Below, in pieces: positions 33,526-45,344 of a stretch of 64,000 nt of DNA. Origin of the DNA: Zanthoxylum bungeanum. Its lineage: Eukaryota; Streptophyta; Magnoliopsida; Sapindales; Rutaceae. Every line of letters starts with the position of its first letter. Position 1 is the stretch's first letter. The position numbers and the translations under genes were made by a program. The stretch is taken from NCBI GenBank assembly GCA_019454045.1, contig SKCR01021114.1, positions 1 to 64,000 of the forward strand, written 5' to 3'. The notes under the pieces were generated by a model. The model was not told the DNA's origin and searched no databases. It was given only the letters and a program-made list of their open reading frames with translations.

Positions 33526-34278
33526 AGAAGATGAGCATCAATATAGGGCTTAGAGGATGAAGAAAACCAAGAAGAAAAAGGTATGAATTCATGACCCGAA
33601 TTATGAAATTTTAAAGTTTTGATGAATTGATGTCTATAATGTGTTGGGAACTTGGTTGTGATTATGATAATATGATTTTTTGACAATTAAACGAATGGAA
33701 AAGTTGATGAATCTTAATTTGTGAAGTTGTGGGTAAAACTTGGTGAAGTGTATGTAATGGGTTAAGAATTGAATTGGTGGTTTAGTTGATGTGAAATTGG
33801 ATGTTACATAATGTATTGTATATTGGTTTTTAGTGTGGATGTGTTGATATGAAGTAAAAATGGATGTTTTATGCAATGGATTAGCTTTGGGAAGTAAAGC
33901 AGAATCCTAGTTTTGTAGGTCACGTCGTGTTGCGATGAGGGACGCGCATCGTGACTCGCAAGAAGAAAATCTGGGCACACTTCTGGTACATCTGCGACAT
34001 GACGCGCCCTGGCCTGCATCGCGACGCAAGTCCAAATATGGCCCGAATCAGTTTTAAGTCATCCATGTTCCTTCCTAGCATGTTTGAGGCCGCCTCATAG
34101 GTCTCGTATCAGTTCGTATGCATACCTTACATCGAAATATAAGCAAGATAAACCTTATAAACAAAATATGTTGATGCATCACTCAGCTTAGTTAAATTCC
34201 GACATTCAATTTTACAACTTACATGCTAATTAAGTCTCGATCATAGATTATTCACAAGAATCACGATTTCCTTCAGGG

Positions 34279-34836
34279 TGTTGGACAATTATGACCCATA
34301 ACGTCACTATTTGTAAAAAACATTGTGTTTTTGTACAAATTAATTATGTAGCAAAGGAAATTGCCTTTTATCATTTCGTAATTAGATTACTTAAATGTGT
34401 GAATGATGAAAGTCCTTATGATTAGTTCCGGATTGAGATGATATGAGACAGTATCAATCCACGATGGTTTAATCATTAAATATGCCTAGTCGTAGTATTA
34501 TCGAGACTGGACATCGATATTGCGGAATAGACATGACCTAGTCATCGATATTGCAGAATAGTCTCTATAATCGGATAAACATGACCTAGTCATTTTATCC
34601 CGATGACTACAATACATAAGAGAACCAGTTCCGTATCCTACGTGACCATCATCTCCACTATGACTGGAGTGATACTTCCATCTCGATATCACACCCAACA
34701 CACTACAATTCTCAATATACCCAGAAGAGGCGTACACATAACCTGTTAAAGCCCTGGACGACCAAAACCAAAGTACATTGATTGTCGCAAGTATTAGCGG
34801 TGCAAGTCTCAGGTTAATACCAAATACACCTACCCT
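34279..34836. repeat. Rearranged LTR pieces at the 3' end of Copia C
   Basis: 34279-34525 is the first 250 bases of a Copia LTR in + orientation (TGTTGGACAATTATGACCCATA). After a short duplicated phrase around GACCTAGTCATCGATATTGC, 34548-34836 is an internal LTR segment in - orientation that closely matches 41167-41450. It then joins reverse transcriptase sequence at 34837. The RNase H, the polypurine tract and the head of the 3' LTR are missing, and the LTR head is inverted. Confidence 0.75.
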
Positions 34837-36750
34837 GATTACATCAAAATGATAATTCCAAGAACCCAATGCTTGCTTCAATCCATCCATAGATCGAATA
34901 ACCTGCAAACCTTGTTTGCTCGTTTTGGTACGACAAAACTGTCAGGATGTTACAAACATCCTCCAAAAGGTTTCCGTTAAGAAAAGCGATTTTGGCATTT
35001 AGCTGCCACATTTCATAAATGAAACATGCAGCATTAGCAAGCATTATCCAAATGGATTTACCATGGCAACAGGTAAAAGGTTTCGTCATAATCGACACAA
35101 TGTTGATAACAATACCTTTTCGCTACAAGCCTAGCTTAGTATGTTGGTATATTGCCATCCATGTATGTCTTCCTTGAAGACTTATATAGTACCAATAGGC
35201 ACAATGCCTTGCGGTACATCAACTAGTATCCAAACTTAGTTGATATACATGGAATCCATTTCGGACTTCATGGCAATTTGCCATAATAGGGAGTCGATAC
35301 CTTGTATCACTTCCTTATACGTAGTCAGTTCGTATTCCTCAATAAGATTGACATCTCTTCGAGGTGAAATCAGAAACCCATACCCCAGGTTGTTTTCTGA
35401 CTCTCTCCGACTTACGTGGTTCTTGTGTATTTTTAGATTATGGTATAGTTTCATCCTTGATGAAATATTTGTGTTCCATTATGACTTGGTGCCTGGAATA
35501 GTATTACTCCGATTTTCATCGAGTTTTACTTTCCTCCCACTTACCACTGCATATAGGTATTCCTCTTAGGAAAGCCGCATGGCGAGCAATAATTACATTG
35601 TTCTCTAGTGAGTTGTATAAGTACTATACTCTGGTTTCCCTAGGATAACCCACAACTTGGCACTTATCCGATTTAGGTTTTAGTTTGGTATCATCCAAAC
35701 ATATGCCTAGCATACCCAAATCTTCAGGAATGAGAAAACCCAGTTTCTTTCCTGTTCATATCTAATATGAAGTCTGTCAAACAGATTTTTATGGAACCTT
35801 ATTCAAAATAAGTTCTGCACTGTTTAATGCGTATCCGTTGAAGGAAATGGTAGCTCAGAGCGACTCATGATTAACCTTATCATGTCCAACAAAATTTGGT
35901 TTCTCCGTTTGGACACACCGTCAGGATTGACGTGTTCCGGGAGGAGTCCTCATTGAAAGAATACTATACTCTTTCAAGTATTTGAGAAACTTATTGCTTA
36001 AGTATTTTCATCATGGTCTTACCGTGATGGTTTTAACACTTTAGTCGATCTATTTGTCTACTTCATGTCGAAACTGTAAAAGTTTCCGATTTGTGTTTCA
36101 CAAGAAACACATAACCATAACGCGATGCCACATCCGTAAAGGTCACGAAACATTCATATCCACTTCTAGTCTAGCTAGATATGGGCCCACTTACTTCACT
36201 ATGAATAAGGGCTAACAGATTGGTGGCACTTGCACTTTTACCAAGTAAAGGTGTTTTAGGCACTTTGCCCAATAAACTAGATTCGTAGACATTATTTGAA
36301 TAGAATCAAATCCGTCCTAGTATCCACTCTTCGAAATTGTGGATATACGAGTCTTGTTTAATTGTGTCCCAGACAATAATGCCACAATTAAGTATCAACT
36401 GATTAATTCAGTTTGAGCTATTTGTTTGTCATGTTATATGTTTGAGATTTATTTATATTCAAAATATAAATACTGTTATTCACATCTAATGTGCTTATCT
36501 CAATATCATTTTTATATTCTAAAACACTTTAGTGTTCTAGAATATAAAGGTATACCCGCAATGGGTTAAACCCTGATATAGAGATAATGTATCTAGTCAA
36601 ACTAGTTATATTTTAACAGTTTCCTAATTTAAGTACACACCCGAAGGCAGTTCCTAAATTTAGGTTTCTACGGTTAAAACAGCGACTTTCGTCCCGTTTC
36701 CGATTCGTAGATTAATCTCATCTGAAGTCAGTATCCTGCTTTTCAGCAGA
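34837..36750 (-). pseudogene. Copia C pol remnant (RT N-terminus, integrase, protease)
   Basis: Matches Copia A at 18715-20640 in the same order. Short minus-strand frames still read CRRE-type linker, MKSEMDSMY (35236-35454) and MTKPFTCCHGKSIW (34844-35098, which contains two base losses shared with A). At about 36175-36215 the integrase phrase is HSEVSGPISS followed by a TAG stop, the same Asp-to-Glu change and the same stop as in A and F. It is non-functional. Confidence 0.85.
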
Positions 36751-37480
36751 TTCTGCACACCAGTACATATTTATGTACCACATCCAGTATCTAAAATCCA
36801 ATTTTAAAACTAGCAGTGAACATGTTTATGATAAACATATTTGAAGTCAGAGCCTTGCACCGTCTTCAATTCCTTCATGTCTGCCTTGTCCATACGGCAG
36901 TCACGCTTCCGTGTCCCCATTTGCCACAATTTAGGCAGACATTTTGGGATATGTCCTTTATCTTCCCAGAAGATTATAATGATTTTGCCTTTTGCCCTTT
37001 TCACACTCTAGAAGCCTTTGGCCAAGCCTTGGCCTTCCGGAATGTCGAAGTAAGGTGCGCCTTGCGCTTCTTGCCTTATTGCAAAATTTTGGCTTTGTCT
37101 CATTGAGAATAGCCATTAACTCTCCAAGAGTCTACTATTGCAATTTGTTCTTCTAAGATCTAAAAATAGATCTATGAAGATCCTTCAATATCATTATCAT
37201 ACTATAAGGATCTAATCCTTAGTTCTGATTAAGAAATTAAGGAGTCTATTTGGCAAGCATAATGGATTAAGCACTAAAATTATCATCACATGAATCTTCC
37301 AAAGATCATGCTCTACTATTTGCTTAACTCCGGACTTAGGCCTAAGATGTTATTTTATCAAATAAAGTAACTTCTTAGTTTTCAGGACTATCCTGAATTT
37401 TATTAATCCCAATTTGAAAATTAAAGTCGTTTAAATACATTTTCACCTAGGATTATGTTTTAAACACTAATCTTTCAATT
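36751..37480 (-). pseudogene. Copia C gag remnant with zinc-knuckle traces
   Basis: The minus-strand frame 36810-37004 keeps traces of the nucleocapsid (GHIPKCLPKLWQM, then RDCRMDKADMKELK). About 37080-37140 matches E's Gag segment SLGELLSILKE at nucleotide level. The Gag start is not recognisable, as in A and F. Confidence 0.65.
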
Positions 37481-37491
37481 ATCTTGATTCT

Positions 37492-37758
37492 AATAGTCCA
37501 ACTATTTCATCAACGATTTTAGGTACTATTCATTATAATGATTACTATAGTCCAACTATATAATCAACTATAATTTAATATGTTAAATTCAATTATATTG
37601 ATTACTATAATCCAATTATAAAATCAACTATAATTTAATTTGTTAATTCAAATATATTGATTACTATAATCCAATTATATAATCAACTATAAATGAAATA
37701 GTTTGAATACAGTCCAACTGTTTAATTAAAACAACAATTGAATATTAGTCCAACTAAT
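37492..37758 (-). other. Series of six covarying stem-loops before gag, copy C
   Basis: 37492-37506 AATAGT-CCA-ACTATT, 37546-37560 TATAGT-CCA-ACTATA, 37606-37620 TATAAT-CCA-ATTATA, 37665-37679 TATAAT-CCA-ATTATA, 37710-37722 ACAGT-CCA-ACTGT, 37744-37758 ATTAGT-CCA-ACTAAT. All are perfect palindromes about a CCA centre. The middle ones sit in a roughly 60-base direct repeat. Confidence 0.85.
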
Positions 37759-39871
37759 ATATTTAATAATTAATGACGAAAAATGAAATGAGCGCATATT
37801 AACAAGTATCTAAACGAAATTGCAAATTTAATACTTGCCTCCCACTATTTTTCGGCGAGCCTCTAACCCTCTGTGGAGTACTCGGTAAACCTTGTTTCCT
37901 AATGGGCTAGGATCCCGTTAAATAACACACAATCTTGACTTTGGCCAACAAATTGTATGATAATTAACTAGGTAATCTCTAAGATCAATTGGATCCCATC
38001 CAATTCCTAGATCCAGTAGGTGGACATCCAAGTTTGAAACATATATCTTATATATGCCAATATATCCAATATATTGCCTAACCTTTTTCCTCTGAATCGA
38101 CTAAGCCTTGGTTTTGGCACAACAAACTTAGTGATCCCAGTTAAGCGGAACCCATTGACCATGGAAAGCTTCGTAATCAATGTCGATGGACAAGAAGTGA
38201 TCTTGACTTTGGCCAACAAATCACAACTTGGACAAGACACCGATATGGAACAAAGCCTTCATGATTCAAACACATCCTCGATTGACAAAGGTCTTGACTT
38301 TGGCCAACAAACCAATGGCAGTCTTGGATCTTGAGTAAGAATCACTCAATGGAAGGAAAAACGCTTAATATGATGTTGAGGGTTTTTCGCGTGCAATTGG
38401 CAACCAATTAATTATCTTTGTTAAGGTCTCATCATCATACACCCTTAAACATGCATTTTAAACACATAATAAGGTGCATATAAATAAATATAATAATGAT
38501 ATGCAGATGGATACTTAAACATTGTTCCTAGAACAAATCTCTCCCTTTCCTCTCTCCCGCTAGCACAAGTATTACTTCTACCTGTTACATAACACTTCTG
38601 AAGAAACCTCATTTACATTGAGGGGAATAGGTGAGAAGAGAAATACAAAGAGTAAGGAGGTAATAGGCTAGACACGCAGGTCCAATTAATAAATTCTAAA
38701 TTTATTACAACAATTTCAAAAATTGCCCCACCTATCTAATATCCATCCGATTTACATTATTCATGCATCGCAACCATGTATTCACACAAGCATGTTATCA
38801 ATCAATCTAATCCAATTAATTAATCTGATAATTAATGACCATCCAATGTTCAAACAATGATTTGATTTTGCACGAGTCAAACTCGTTTTGCGAATAAGTA
38901 CTCAAAGTACGAATTCTTGAATTAAATTAAACTACAATATTAAATCCAATTTAATTTGCATTTAATACTAATTCATTATTTAATTCCAAATTAAATACTA
39001 CACTTTATTAACGAACCTTTACGACTTAGATTCAAAATCTAATCGCTACGGGTCTCAAAGCCCAATTAACATCCAATGTCAATTTAATTTAAAGTCCAAT
39101 GGGCTTTTAATTAATTTCTAAGGTATGGACTTTTGGTCAACTTGGGTCAAACCCAAAGACTAAAGCCCATTTAAGGAATCACCCTTATTTTCCAAGAAAC
39201 CAATTTTGGCACATTAGGCCCAATTAAAGTTAAAGGTCCATTAGTCATAATTGGACTTTATGGAAATGGTTTTGGGCCCAATTGGATCCAACCAATTTGC
39301 CTAAACCAATCTTGGTACAACCAAGCCCAAATAGCATAATTACAACTTTACAAGCCCAATTCCAAATTTGGCCCAACATAATTAAATTCCAAAATTCCAA
39401 TTTCACAATTTAATTACTCAAAGTGTATTGCCATAATTAATTACCCAAATCAATATTTCCAAAACATCAATTAGCCTAATTAATTATGCTCATTATCAAT
39501 CAACAATTAGTGTCCAACACAATTGATCAAAAATCAAACCCATTTCATGTTTTTTTTGTCTCGGTAATTAGGGTATTTTATGTCCAATTTTAAATCCAAT
39601 CCAATTCAATCTTAAATCAACATTACCCAATCGTTTCAAGTCATCCAATGATCAAACAAACAAAAAATACCAAGACATTTAGGGCAATAATGTATTCGGC
39701 CAAGCCTCACATTTTGGGGAAAATTGTTCCAAATCATTTTTCATGAAATTGATCACATCCAACTTCAATTAAACATCATTTAAGCATACGCAACCAAGTA
39801 ATTTTATCAAATCATGCTCAAAATCAATTTACCCAATTTTAACCCTAAATTCAAGTTTCATGCTCAACCAC
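37759..39871 (-). other. Leader of Copia C
   Basis: Same architecture as the leader of A. There are three exact CTTGACTTTGGCCAACAA words (37934, 38212, 38293), a diverged one near 38104, the GAGTACTC palindrome near 37877, and the GACACGCAGGTCCAATTAAT block at about 38673. No open frame of interest. Confidence 0.75.
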
Positions 39872-39883
39872 GCTCTGATACCA
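39872..39883 (-). promoter_or_regulatory. Primer-binding site of Copia C
   Basis: Minus-strand TGGTATCAGAGC, one base from the 5' LTR end. This is an exact match to the initiator-Met type. Confidence 0.9.
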
Positions 39884-39884
39884 T

Positions 39885-41885
39885 TGTTGGGTTTCTACGG
39901 TCTAACCGGGATCGTTTTAAGCATTGAAACAACATGTGAATACATCAAGGAAGTTGCAGAATACTCACAATGATCGGTTGAGCGATGCGAGGAACAACAA
40001 AACTTCAAGCTTTTGTCCTCCAAGGGTCGGCAGTGGGCTATTTTGAAGTTCTAAAAAATTCGGCCATCTTAGTCCTCCAAGCTCCAAGCTTTTATGTTGT
40101 GATTCCAAGCTCACAATTGCGGTTCCCTATCACCTTCGCAAGACCCCGAATGTGTGCTAACACTTGGTAATTTTTGCCACAAAAATCACCCTTGCACTCC
40201 TATTCATTCTCGGCAATTTGGCAGAAAACAGAAGAGGAAATCAGCCCATTGGGCGTGAGAGAAGAAGAGAAGAGTGAGAGAGAGAGATGTGTTGGTTGTT
40301 ACCAAAATGTAATTGATTTTCCAAAAATCTAATACCAGTATTTTGCTACCAAAAAGTCAAAGCATTAAAGCTTTGCCAACTACCACCATCAATCACAATG
40401 ACAAGTTGTCATATCACTCAAAGTGACTAGACATCACATTAATTGATTGACTAGTGATTTGATACTTGATGTGACTTGTGGGCCGCACTTTAATTCGCAA
40501 TGCGAGTGCGCCCGCAAACACTCTCGGGCTCGGGTTCGCTAATTCCAAATTAATGAATTTTTTGTTGCGACGTAATTAAATAATTATGCCTAGCAAAAAT
40601 CACTATTCACGTCGCTAACGAATTAATTCTAAATTAACTCGTTCGCCCGAATTAAAATCTAATTTTAATTCCGCATCGAAATCCAATTTCGTATAATATA
40701 TCGAATATATTATTTTATCGATTAATTCCAAATTAATCGTTCTCTCTCTTTTAATTATTATTTTATACCAGATAAAATATCTCTGTAATTAATCCCAGAT
40801 TAATTTTCTCTCTCATTTAATTAATCACAGATTAATAAAGTGCGAGTCATACCTCATCGGTGAATCTTCGGGAAGCAACCTATGAGATCCCCGGATATGT
40901 TGGCAGTAAATTCGGTCGTCGGACTATCCGAACACATATGTACCTAGTACTACGTTTTTACCGATTTACAAGACAAGGTTGGCTTCTAGCAAAGCGCCAT
41001 GCCTACCCAATTCTCCAGAAATATTCTTATAAGAATATGTGATCTATATCAGGCGTAGTATACGTAGTATTTCGTATTTCGATCCAGTATCGGATGTCAC
41101 GTGCAAGGCCTAAGGCTGGAATTGTGTCTGCCCCGTACGAAGCACATATCGGATCTCTGGTAACTAGTCTCTATAATCGGATAAACATGACCTAGTCATG
41201 TTATCCCGATGACTGCAGTACATAAGAGAACCAGTTCCGTATCCTACGTGACCATCATCTCCACTATGACTGGAGTGATACTTCCATCTCGATATCACAC
41301 CCAACACACTACGATTGTCAATATACCCAGAAGAGGCGTACACATAACCTGTTAAAGCCCTGGACGACCAAAACCAAAGTACATTGATTGTCACAAGTAT
41401 TAGCGGTGCAAGTCTCAGGTTAAGACCAAATACACCTACCCTGATTCGGACTTCCATAGACACATAGTCATACTACCAATGGAATTCCGAGGGATCTATC
41501 CAGAGCGAAGCTGTTTTCCGTACCATCGGTAAAACACAACCTCCTACTACACTTGCATGAGTATCCTATACCCAAATATATGAGAACTATGTCGTTATGC
41601 CCTCACAACGCGCACAAGTGTAATACTAGTCTTTTCCGCATTATCGATGTCCAATCTCGATAATACTCTGACTATGGATATTTAATGATTAAACCTTCGT
41701 GGATTGATATTGTCTCATATCATCTCAATCCAGGAACTAATCATAAGGACCTTTCATCATTTATACATCTTTGTTATCTAATCAAAAAATGATAAAAGAG
41801 AAATTTCCTTTGTCACATAGTTAATTTGTACAACAACACCATGATCTTTACAAATAGTGACGCTATGGGTCATAACTGTCCAACA
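39885..41885 (-). repeat. 5' LTR of Copia C
   Basis: 2001 bases. On the + strand it starts TGTTGGGTTTCTACGG next to the PBS and ends ACTGTCCAACA. It is homologous along its length to the LTRs of A, D, E and F. The flank to the right (TGTTA) has no visible partner because the element's other end is rearranged. Confidence 0.9.
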
Positions 41886-42461
41886 TGTTACACTAAAAGT
41901 TAACCATGACTACTTTGTTTCTGTTTCATCCTTAAAAGACAAAGGCCGCTCATTTACAAAATTTTTGAAGCTTAATATGGGCCTAGTGCCATTGTCTGAA
42001 AATGATGGATTTGAACTTTAGTAATCTCAGTTATTTTTTATAGGACATAGAAATATTTAAGAACATCCACATGGGCAAAACAATGAGTATCCTATTTGGA
42101 TGAAAGCCAGTGTGAGTATCAGATTTATGTTTTCGCACTTTTGGATCCTAACTAAACATTTTTTAGGCCCAATGAGGTTTTGATACAAGGTGCCTCGTCA
42201 TTTTAAAGCATTTGGCCTAATTATCATGAAAATTCAAACTTGTCCTAGTTGAAAAGGCCCAACAAGTTTTACATCCCATAGTAAAAAGGTTCAAGCTACT
42301 TCAAATGATTGGGAGCCTAAACACAAGCACAAGTGAATCTTCTATAGGATAACACCTATGGGCTTAAGAGTGTAAGTCTTAGGCTTTTTATCGGCAAAAA
42401 GTTGCCCACAACTAAGTCTCTCCACTCAAGGGTCAACGACCAAGTGAATGAGCCTTTTTTA
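41886..42461. other. Unidentified 576-base segment
   Basis: No open frame, no LTR ends and no similarity to other parts of the window were found. It lies between the Copia C LTR and a probable solo LTR, so it may be the remnant of an older element. Nothing further can be supported. Confidence 0.4.
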
Positions 42462-43639
42462 TGTTGGGATGTATGCCCTAGAGCTTCATGTATTGTAAAC
42501 GGAATTATTTAATTGAATTAACAGATGAATTATTAATTTATAAAAAATGTTTGATTTAAATCGCATATTGTACATTGTCATGCTTACTCTTGATCACTCA
42601 CGTGCTTCCAGACTTAGTGTATGAATGTCATACACAAGACGATTTAAGTTTGAAGTTAGTAATCTAAAATAGTCCATCGAGAGCAAACAAATCAGGTACT
42701 TTAGTTATGGTTTATCTATAGCTGTGGTTCATTCTAAACTTGTATGATGATCTTGATCCAAAATCGTTCATATGGTGACATGGGAATGGAGACACCTTGT
42801 ATGATATGATCATATAGGACTAGACCCAGATAGAAATGAGTATCTTATAATATCCGTTAAATAAATAAATTCATGTCAAACTGGGCCAATAGTTACATAT
42901 TTTGGGGACATGGTTTGATGTGTAGCTAGGAATTTTTACATAGATATGGAATCACTCATTGTAAAGAATTATAAGAGTATCTTTCTTAAGGGTTGATTCA
43001 GTACTTGAACGATTAGAGCGCTCAAGTCTTTCTATTGCAAATGAAAAGATTAATATTCATAATAGTTATGAATCAATTATTCATTAGAGAATCAATGGTA
43101 CTTAAGGTATAAAATAATTAGAGGGGTATAACGGACTTTATGACCCGGCTCTAATTATGAGATACTCGTGAAGGGCCAATCCGTATGCAATGTCTATATT
43201 GATGGACACCGAAGTTGTTCAACTAATATTTTCCATCTACAGTAACGAGAGTGCAACTTCGGGTTTTTAGTGGAATAACGCGAAGTTAATAATTAGAAAT
43301 ATTTAATTAAAGAGTTTAATTAATATTTCAGGATTATTAGAGCTCAGAACTGTAGGTCCATTTGGTCCATGTGCTAGCTCGATTTACTGTAGCAAATCAA
43401 ATATAATTGGATTGTCTTACATACTCACATATATATTAATATATTATTAATGAGATTAATAATATAATTTGTCACAAATGAAAACCTTATTAAATTAGTT
43501 TAATGTAATGTTTTCTAGAATTTATTGATTATGAGATAATCAAGTAATAATAATTATGAGATAATTATATCGTTATTATGATAATGGTATTTGCATTATC
43601 TTGGAGACAAGCCCATATGGCTTGATATGCTCTCTAACA
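42462..43639 (+). repeat. Probable solo Copia LTR
   Basis: Starts TGTTGGGATGTATGCCCTAG and ends GCTCTCTAACA, about 1178 bases, with TGTTrG/CyAACA ends. The opening resembles the LTR at 2552. The flanking five bases are TTTTA on the left and TTTTT on the right, an imperfect target duplication. There is no PBS after it and no polypurine tract before it, as expected for a solo LTR left by recombination. Confidence 0.6.
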
Positions 43640-43644
43640 TTTTT

Positions 43645-45330
43645 GTAACATCCCTTTCCCGGAGTTGCTACTGACAGAGGATAGGCCGACCTATGCCCCA
43701 GGGCCTCTTACTATCTGATTTTGATCAACACTACTAAACTCATCTCAAATATAAACTCATGCATTGGACCATTGCCCAACTCAACAATATAAGATACATC
43801 TCAATTACTCATAACCGTGAACTCAATAACAATACACTATATAACTCCGTCATGGACACTATTTTATACATAATCTTACTATACAATTGTCTGATATATG
43901 ACTTTACTCTGACCCTGACTAAATTGTGTCTCTGAATTGACGTGGTGGTTTCAAACACCCTAGTGATTGCCATCAGTATCCATCCTCTCGAGCTCGTCCT
44001 CTAGGTAGACCAGTAAAACAAAAATACTGGGAGTGTGGGGGTTAGATCGTTTGAACGACCTAGTGATTGGACATTTTTAAAACTTAAACTGAAATACTTA
44101 ACAAAGAAATTCATTTTTCTGAATTCGAAACCATCTCGAGAAAAGAATGATCTTTTCTGAAAATTATTTTCTTATCTAAAAATAATTCTCCTTCTGAAAA
44201 ATCTTTCTGAAAATCCATTCTGTCTGTAAAACTCAGGGATTTTCTGTAAAACTAAATTCTTTCTGAAAATCTTTCATAAAACTCTTCCATGTCTGAAAAT
44301 CATATATCTAAAATTCTGTCTCTGAAAATCCGTCTGTGAAATCTATCTGTAAAAATCTGACGCATGGGGGCGTTACGTATCACCGTCCCCCATACGCCTA
44401 AACTAGTGGTCTTGGGGCGTTACGTATCGCCATCCCCCAAGCCACTGAACTAGAGCCAGGTGTGCAAATCCATGCCATTGGGGCGTTACGTATTGTCATC
44501 CCCCAATGCATGCCACCATCATGTCCCCAAATCTAGGGTCTAGGGGCGTTACGTATCCCCGTCCCCTAGCCCTGAAATCTAGTGGCCTTGGGGCGTTATG
44601 TATCACCATCCCCCAAGCCACTAAACTAGAGCCAGATGTGCTGATCAATGCTGTCATCTTGACCCTGAATCTAGGGCCTAGAGGCGTTACGTATCGTCGT
44701 CCCCCTAGCCCTGAACTACATGTGCACATGTCATATGTGTCTGTCAATTCCATATCTAGCAATTCCCATAAGTCACAACTGAGGTGGGTTTTTCCCCCAT
44801 GCCTCCAAAAATCATAAAATCATGCTTTTCAAATCAAAAACTTTCTGAAACATGCTCATCCATAATATAATTGTAAATCCACTTGGCTAACGCCCTAATG
44901 CGTTTAAAAAGTAAGTCTCAAATGAAAAGCAATTAAGTAAAATCAATTGAAAAAGAAAGGTCCACTCACAGATTTCGAATCTGGCTGGCACTTCTTTCAT
45001 TTGTCGAAGAAAATTGTGGTTCCTGATGACAATCTATAGTCAAGAAACTTAGTTAGAATATAAGGTTTGTTACATACTTCGGAACTAGACTAAGCTTCTC
45101 AGTTCAACTAATCTATAAACACCACATTATGTATTATGCTTGCGACATGTCATAATGTATGTAGATGTGCCGATACAAAACTCTTAGGGTGGCCTCTAAC
45201 ATCCTATGTTGAGATTGAAATGAAATGAAACTATTTTCATCACGCATCACGACGCCAGGTATGGCGCGTCGCGACGCCCATGTAAGCATAATAAGGCAGA
45301 GAGCATTTCCAATTTCATGTTACAACGTAA
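43645..45330 (-). repeat. Tekay-type Gypsy LTR fragment
   Basis: Starts TGTAACATCCC on the + strand, which is the reverse of the GGGATGTTACA end of the 26596 LTR. It then follows that LTR backwards: the hairpin array at 44361-44713, the 'CTGGCTGGCAC...GAAAATTGTGGTTCCTG' block, and the GCGTCGCGACGC palindrome (45266). It ends near 45330, before the TGTAAC start of the LTR, so it is truncated. The frames at 44496-44762 and 44506-44817 are readings of the hairpin array. Confidence 0.75.
44361..44713. repeat. Array of six bulged hairpins with a constant loop
   Basis: Units at about 44361-44397, 44404-44447, 44471-44512, 44533-44574, 44580-44623 and 44672-44713. Each has a core close to CGTTACGTATCRYCRTC held between GGGG and CCCC. 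The arms beyond (ATG, CTT, CATT, CTA and so on) differ between units but pair within each. Five of the six have a single unpaired base at the same place in the left arm and then 4-5 further pairs; stems are 9 to 13 pairs long. Confidence 0.8.
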
Positions 45331-45344
45331 GGGGCTAGGCGTCT

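Larger units (their letters stand above)
32939..34278 (+). repeat. 3' LTR of the Tekay-type element, truncated
   Basis: Starts TGTAACGACCGATAGTTTTT, matching the 5' LTR at 26596. It follows that LTR to the phrase TTTCCTTCAGGG (5' LTR position 27524), then stops at 34278, where Copia LTR sequence begins. About 1.1 kb of its right part is absent and was not found on the far side of the Copia C block. It keeps the 411-base segment missing from the 5' LTR. Confidence 0.85.

Noticed and set aside
33246..33686. Lysine-rich and phenylalanine-rich small proteins
   Set aside because: Composition artefact of a homopurine tract in an LTR.
44496..44817. Small frames on both strands across the hairpin array
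   Set aside because: Palindromic units make mirrored frames on both strands; explained by the repeats.
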